NCBI RefSeq assembly: GCF_008831285.2
Contig: NC_045148.1
Span: forward strand, 3,412,001-3,476,000
Source of the DNA: Nymphaea colorata
Taxonomy: Eukaryota; Streptophyta; Magnoliopsida; Nymphaeales; Nymphaeaceae
DNA length: 64,000 nucleotides
Direction: 5' to 3'
The position numbers and the translations under genes are program-made. Of this stretch, positions 61,813-64,000 are shown one piece after another. Numbering within the stretch: position 1 is the first letter of the stretch; each line of letters opens with the position of its first letter. The notes under the pieces were generated by a model that searched no databases, had not been told where the DNA came from, and worked only from the letters and a program-made list of their open reading frames with translations.

Positions 61813-62248
61813 TCTAAAACAAATATTGTTTGCTAATTTCTTCCCAGTTGAGCTTTTCTTTCACAATTTTGATATGAAATCAATTGAGTTTCCTTTTTGG
61901 AACCTCCAATGAATTCACTCTTCCTCCTATGTGATGCTGTATTATGGAGGCCCATGTCACGTGGTAGGTAAAAGTTTAAGAATAAGGAGGCATGGGTGTT
62001 GCTCATCTTCCATTTGACTTGAGAAAAATGAAAAAAAAGGAAAGAAGGGCACACCAAAAAGGAGGATGTTAACAAGTCTATAAGAGAGTTTTTCCCAAAT
62101 GATCTTTAAACTGATCAGCCACTCGACAGATGCACATGTCCTCCTGTACAGTAGTTTGAAGTTGGATAAGAAAAAAAAGGTACTGAACAGGCCAAGAGCT
62201 TCAAGTTTGAATTGACCAAGAAATCCTTCTCTTATGATCACTTCTTAA

Positions 62249-62260
62249 GCTCTGATACCA
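62249..62260 (-). other. tRNA-Met primer binding site
   Basis: The plus strand reads GCTCTGATACCA; its complement TGGTATCAGAGC is the classic plant retrotransposon primer site for initiator tRNA-Met. It follows directly on an LTR end reading ..AAACTTGCA on the minus strand. Confidence 0.85.
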
Positions 62261-62510
62261 TGCAAGTTTGCTGATATAGATTGAAATCTGTAGTACAGCT
62301 GATAAACTACCAATGTACACACGAAATCATAAGAGCTGCAATACACACAATGACACAATGTGTGCATCAAAGCACAAAACAGAAGAAGGAAAAAAACTTG
62401 GTATTTCACATCTAGTGCTTCAGAGAAGCAACAGTACAGAAAAGGGAAACAGTCCCCCATTATGGAGAAGCAGTAGTTTCTACTTTCTGGCTGTTGGAGG
62501 CCATCCAGTG

Positions 62511-62755
62511 TAGGGGTGGGCACCGGGCCGGGCACCTGGCCCGGATCGGCCCGACGGGGGCCCAATCCGCCCCGATTAATTTTTAAAATTAGTTTTTAAT
62601 AATAATAATATATATTTTCTTAAAAATATAATTTATATTAAAAAAATAATTTAAAATAATTTTTTATTATAACCGGGCTGGGCTTGGGCCCAACTTTCGA
62701 ACATCGGGCCGGCCTGGACCTGGTTCTTAGTGGGCCAGCCCGATGCCCACCCCTA
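62511..62755. mobile_element. 245 bp hAT-like MITE with GGGCC-rich ends
   Basis: The tips are TAGGGGTGGGCACCGGGC and, inverted, TAGGGGTGGGCATCGGGC. The flanks ATCCAGTG (62503-62510) and GTCCAGTG (62756-62763) form an 8 bp duplication with one change. The interior is AT-rich. The other LTR of the host retrotransposon has a single GTCTAGTGG at the matching place (near 59438), a related empty site that confirms the boundaries. Confidence 0.85.
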
Positions 62756-62902
62756 GTCCAGTGGTTAGAAATGTAGCCAATGGAGGCCTCTAACAGCTAA
62801 AGAGAGTTTGGTTGAGCAACAAAAAATACATAAAATATGTAAACATATATATGTACATCAAGCATGTATATGTAATGTATACAAATACAGTGTACATACC
62901 AA

Positions 62903-62949
<47 letters not shown>

Positions 62950-62956
62950 CTAATTT

Positions 62957-63002
62957 GAGACCAATCTTATTAGGTGCCCATGATATGTTAAGCTTGTTGA
63001 CC

Positions 63003-63074
<72 letters not shown>

Positions 63075-63911
63075 TAAGATCGGAGTGGTAGCGGTCTGAA
63101 TGTAGCATGTCCATGGCTGATCCTCTCCCAAAGATTTAGGAGGTTGTCGCTGGCTTATAGGGTTTAAATGTTAAATACACAAGATGGTTTCCGCCGGACG
63201 GTCACCCCGGCTTAAAAGTAGGACAAGTGAGTACAAGAATGACTTCCGCAACCCGGTTTGAACCTACTACAAATGTCTAAAATGGGGGTGAGGCTTAATA
63301 CAACCGATGCGTACATAAAATTCTCTCCTCACTCAACCATACATCACATAGCAAACCACCCTAGGATAAATGAAGAAAAAAGGAAGGCTCCAGGAAAGAT
63401 TACTCGTCTCCCAAATCTTCTTTCTACAAAGAAAGAAAAGTAATTTTCCGCTCTTTCGTTGCGTCGAAATAATAAAGGTTCTTTTTATAGAAAGAAGATT
63501 TGGGAGACGAGTAATCTTTCCTGGAGCCTTCCTTTTTTCTTCATTTATCCTAGGGTGGTTTGCTATGTGATGTATGGTTGAGTGAGGCAAGAATTTTATG
63601 TACGCATCGGTTGTATTAATCCTCACCCCCATTTTAGACATTTGTAGTATGTTCCAGTCTGGTTGAGTAAGCCATTCTTGTACTCACTTGTCTTACTTTT
63701 AAGCCGGGCTGACTGTCCGGCGGGAACTATCTTGTGTATTTAACATTTAAACCCTATAAGCCAGCGACAACCTCCTAGATCTTTGGGAGAGGATCGGCCA
63801 TGGACTGCTACATTCAGACTGCTACCACTCCGATCCTATCAGTTTATATGTATATATATATTCACGTCAACAAGCTTAACATATCGTGGGGCACCTATTA
63901 AGATTGGTCTC
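62957..63911. mobile_element. Foldback element: large inverted repeat flanked by (TA)n
   Basis: An inner left arm (about 63070-63426) is repeated inverted at about 63488-63843, with a loop of roughly 60 bp centred near 63457. The pairing includes CTGATARGATCGGAGTGGTA, the TCCATGGCYGATCCTCTCCC block and GAGACGAGTAATCTTTCCTG against its complement. The tips GAGACCAATCTTATTAGGTG..TTAAGCTTGTTGACCTGA at 62957-63004 are inverted at 63863-63911, separated from the inner arms by (TA)n. The same protein-like frame therefore appears on both strands (63258-63443 plus, 63333-63641 minus) and is not evidence of a gene. Confidence 0.9.
63005..63068. repeat. (TA)n microsatellite within the foldback element
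   Basis: About 31 TA units between the tip sequence and the inner left arm. A much shorter (TA)n occupies the symmetric position on the right (63847-63860). Confidence 0.95.
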
Positions 63912-63937
63912 ATATATATATGTATATATATATATAT

Positions 63938-64000
63938 GAGACCAATCTTATTAGGTGCCCCATGATATGTTAAGCTTGTTGACCTGATATATATATATAT
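63938..64000 (+). mobile_element. Start of a second foldback tip at the window edge
   Basis: GAGACCAATCTTATTAGGTG through TTAAGCTTGTTGACCTGA is repeated in direct orientation relative to the left tip at 62957, again followed by (TA)n. It lies 27 bp from the right tip of the first element. A second element probably continues beyond the window. Confidence 0.8.

Larger units (their letters stand above)
59283..62900 (-). mobile_element. Minus-strand LTR retrotransposon with nested insertions
   Basis: Two direct copies of one sequence form its LTRs: about 62261-62900 (5' LTR on this strand) and about 59283-60075 (3' LTR). Both contain 'gcctcaaagcacagcaaa'-like text, 'gtgcttcaragaagcaacar', 'ctgttggaggc' and 'ggtctctaacagcta'. 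Directly beside the 62261 boundary the minus strand reads TGGTATCAGAGC, the standard initiator tRNA-Met primer site. The internal region keeps only a gag-like stretch near 60180-60452 and is split by a 1181 bp hAT-like element. The LTRs contain MITEs at 59749 and 62511. The left LTR looks truncated at the 76 bp array, and the right LTR runs into (TA)n. Confidence 0.7.

Noticed and set aside
63258-63641. The same ~60 residue protein predicted on both strands
   Set aside because: It results from the two arms of the foldback inverted repeat, not from a gene.

Overview
This is plant nuclear DNA from an angiosperm with a repeat-rich genome and long introns. The evidence is three spliced plant gene models, Ty1/copia and Ty3/gypsy relics, hAT, PIF/Harbinger and MITE elements, many (TA)n tracts and a plastid-derived insert. 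The species cannot be named from the sequence. The first exon of the large gene is GC-rich while everything around it is AT-rich. No bacterial, viral or CRISPR-type system is present.

Layout. 1-4.5 kb: overlapping tails of Ty1/copia elements (RNase H ends, purine tracts, LTRs) cut by members of a hAT-like family whose tips read CTATGTCACA. 5.5-6.7 kb: the last two exons of a molybdenum cofactor sulfurase (ABA3-like) MOSC domain; no upstream exons are visible. 7-10 kb: MITE and simple tandem repeats. 9.9-18.4 kb: two copies, in the same orientation, of a ~3 kb gypsy-type LTR, separated by 2 kb of repeats. 18.4-31 kb: intergenic repeat-derived DNA with no gene I can support. 31.4-45.5 kb: a complete seven-exon gene (CDS sums to exactly 1078 codons) for a LIN/CERBERUS-like armadillo-repeat protein that lacks both U-box and WD40 modules; its 6.2 kb fifth intron holds a decayed copia element. 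47-52 kb: a LINE fragment, a third partial gypsy LTR, and a second copy of a dispersed repeat. 53.0-55.9 kb: an old nuclear plastid insert split by a 2.1 kb Harbinger-like element with a TTA target duplication. 56.3 kb: the first two exons of DAD1 (oligosaccharyltransferase subunit), whose remaining exons lie beyond the window, so its second intron exceeds 7.4 kb. 59-64 kb: inside that intron, a nest made of a 76 bp triplicate, a minus-strand LTR retrotransposon with a tRNA-Met primer site, a 1181 bp hAT-like element, two MITEs and a ~0.95 kb foldback palindrome flanked by (TA)n.

The three genes are unrelated housekeeping or regulatory genes (Moco sulfuration, a LIN-type armadillo scaffold, N-glycosylation) and do not form a pathway or cluster. 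The most noteworthy items are the new-looking CTATGTCACA hAT family with three members here, the split plastid insert, the foldback element, the related empty site for a MITE, and the domain-reduced LIN-like gene.
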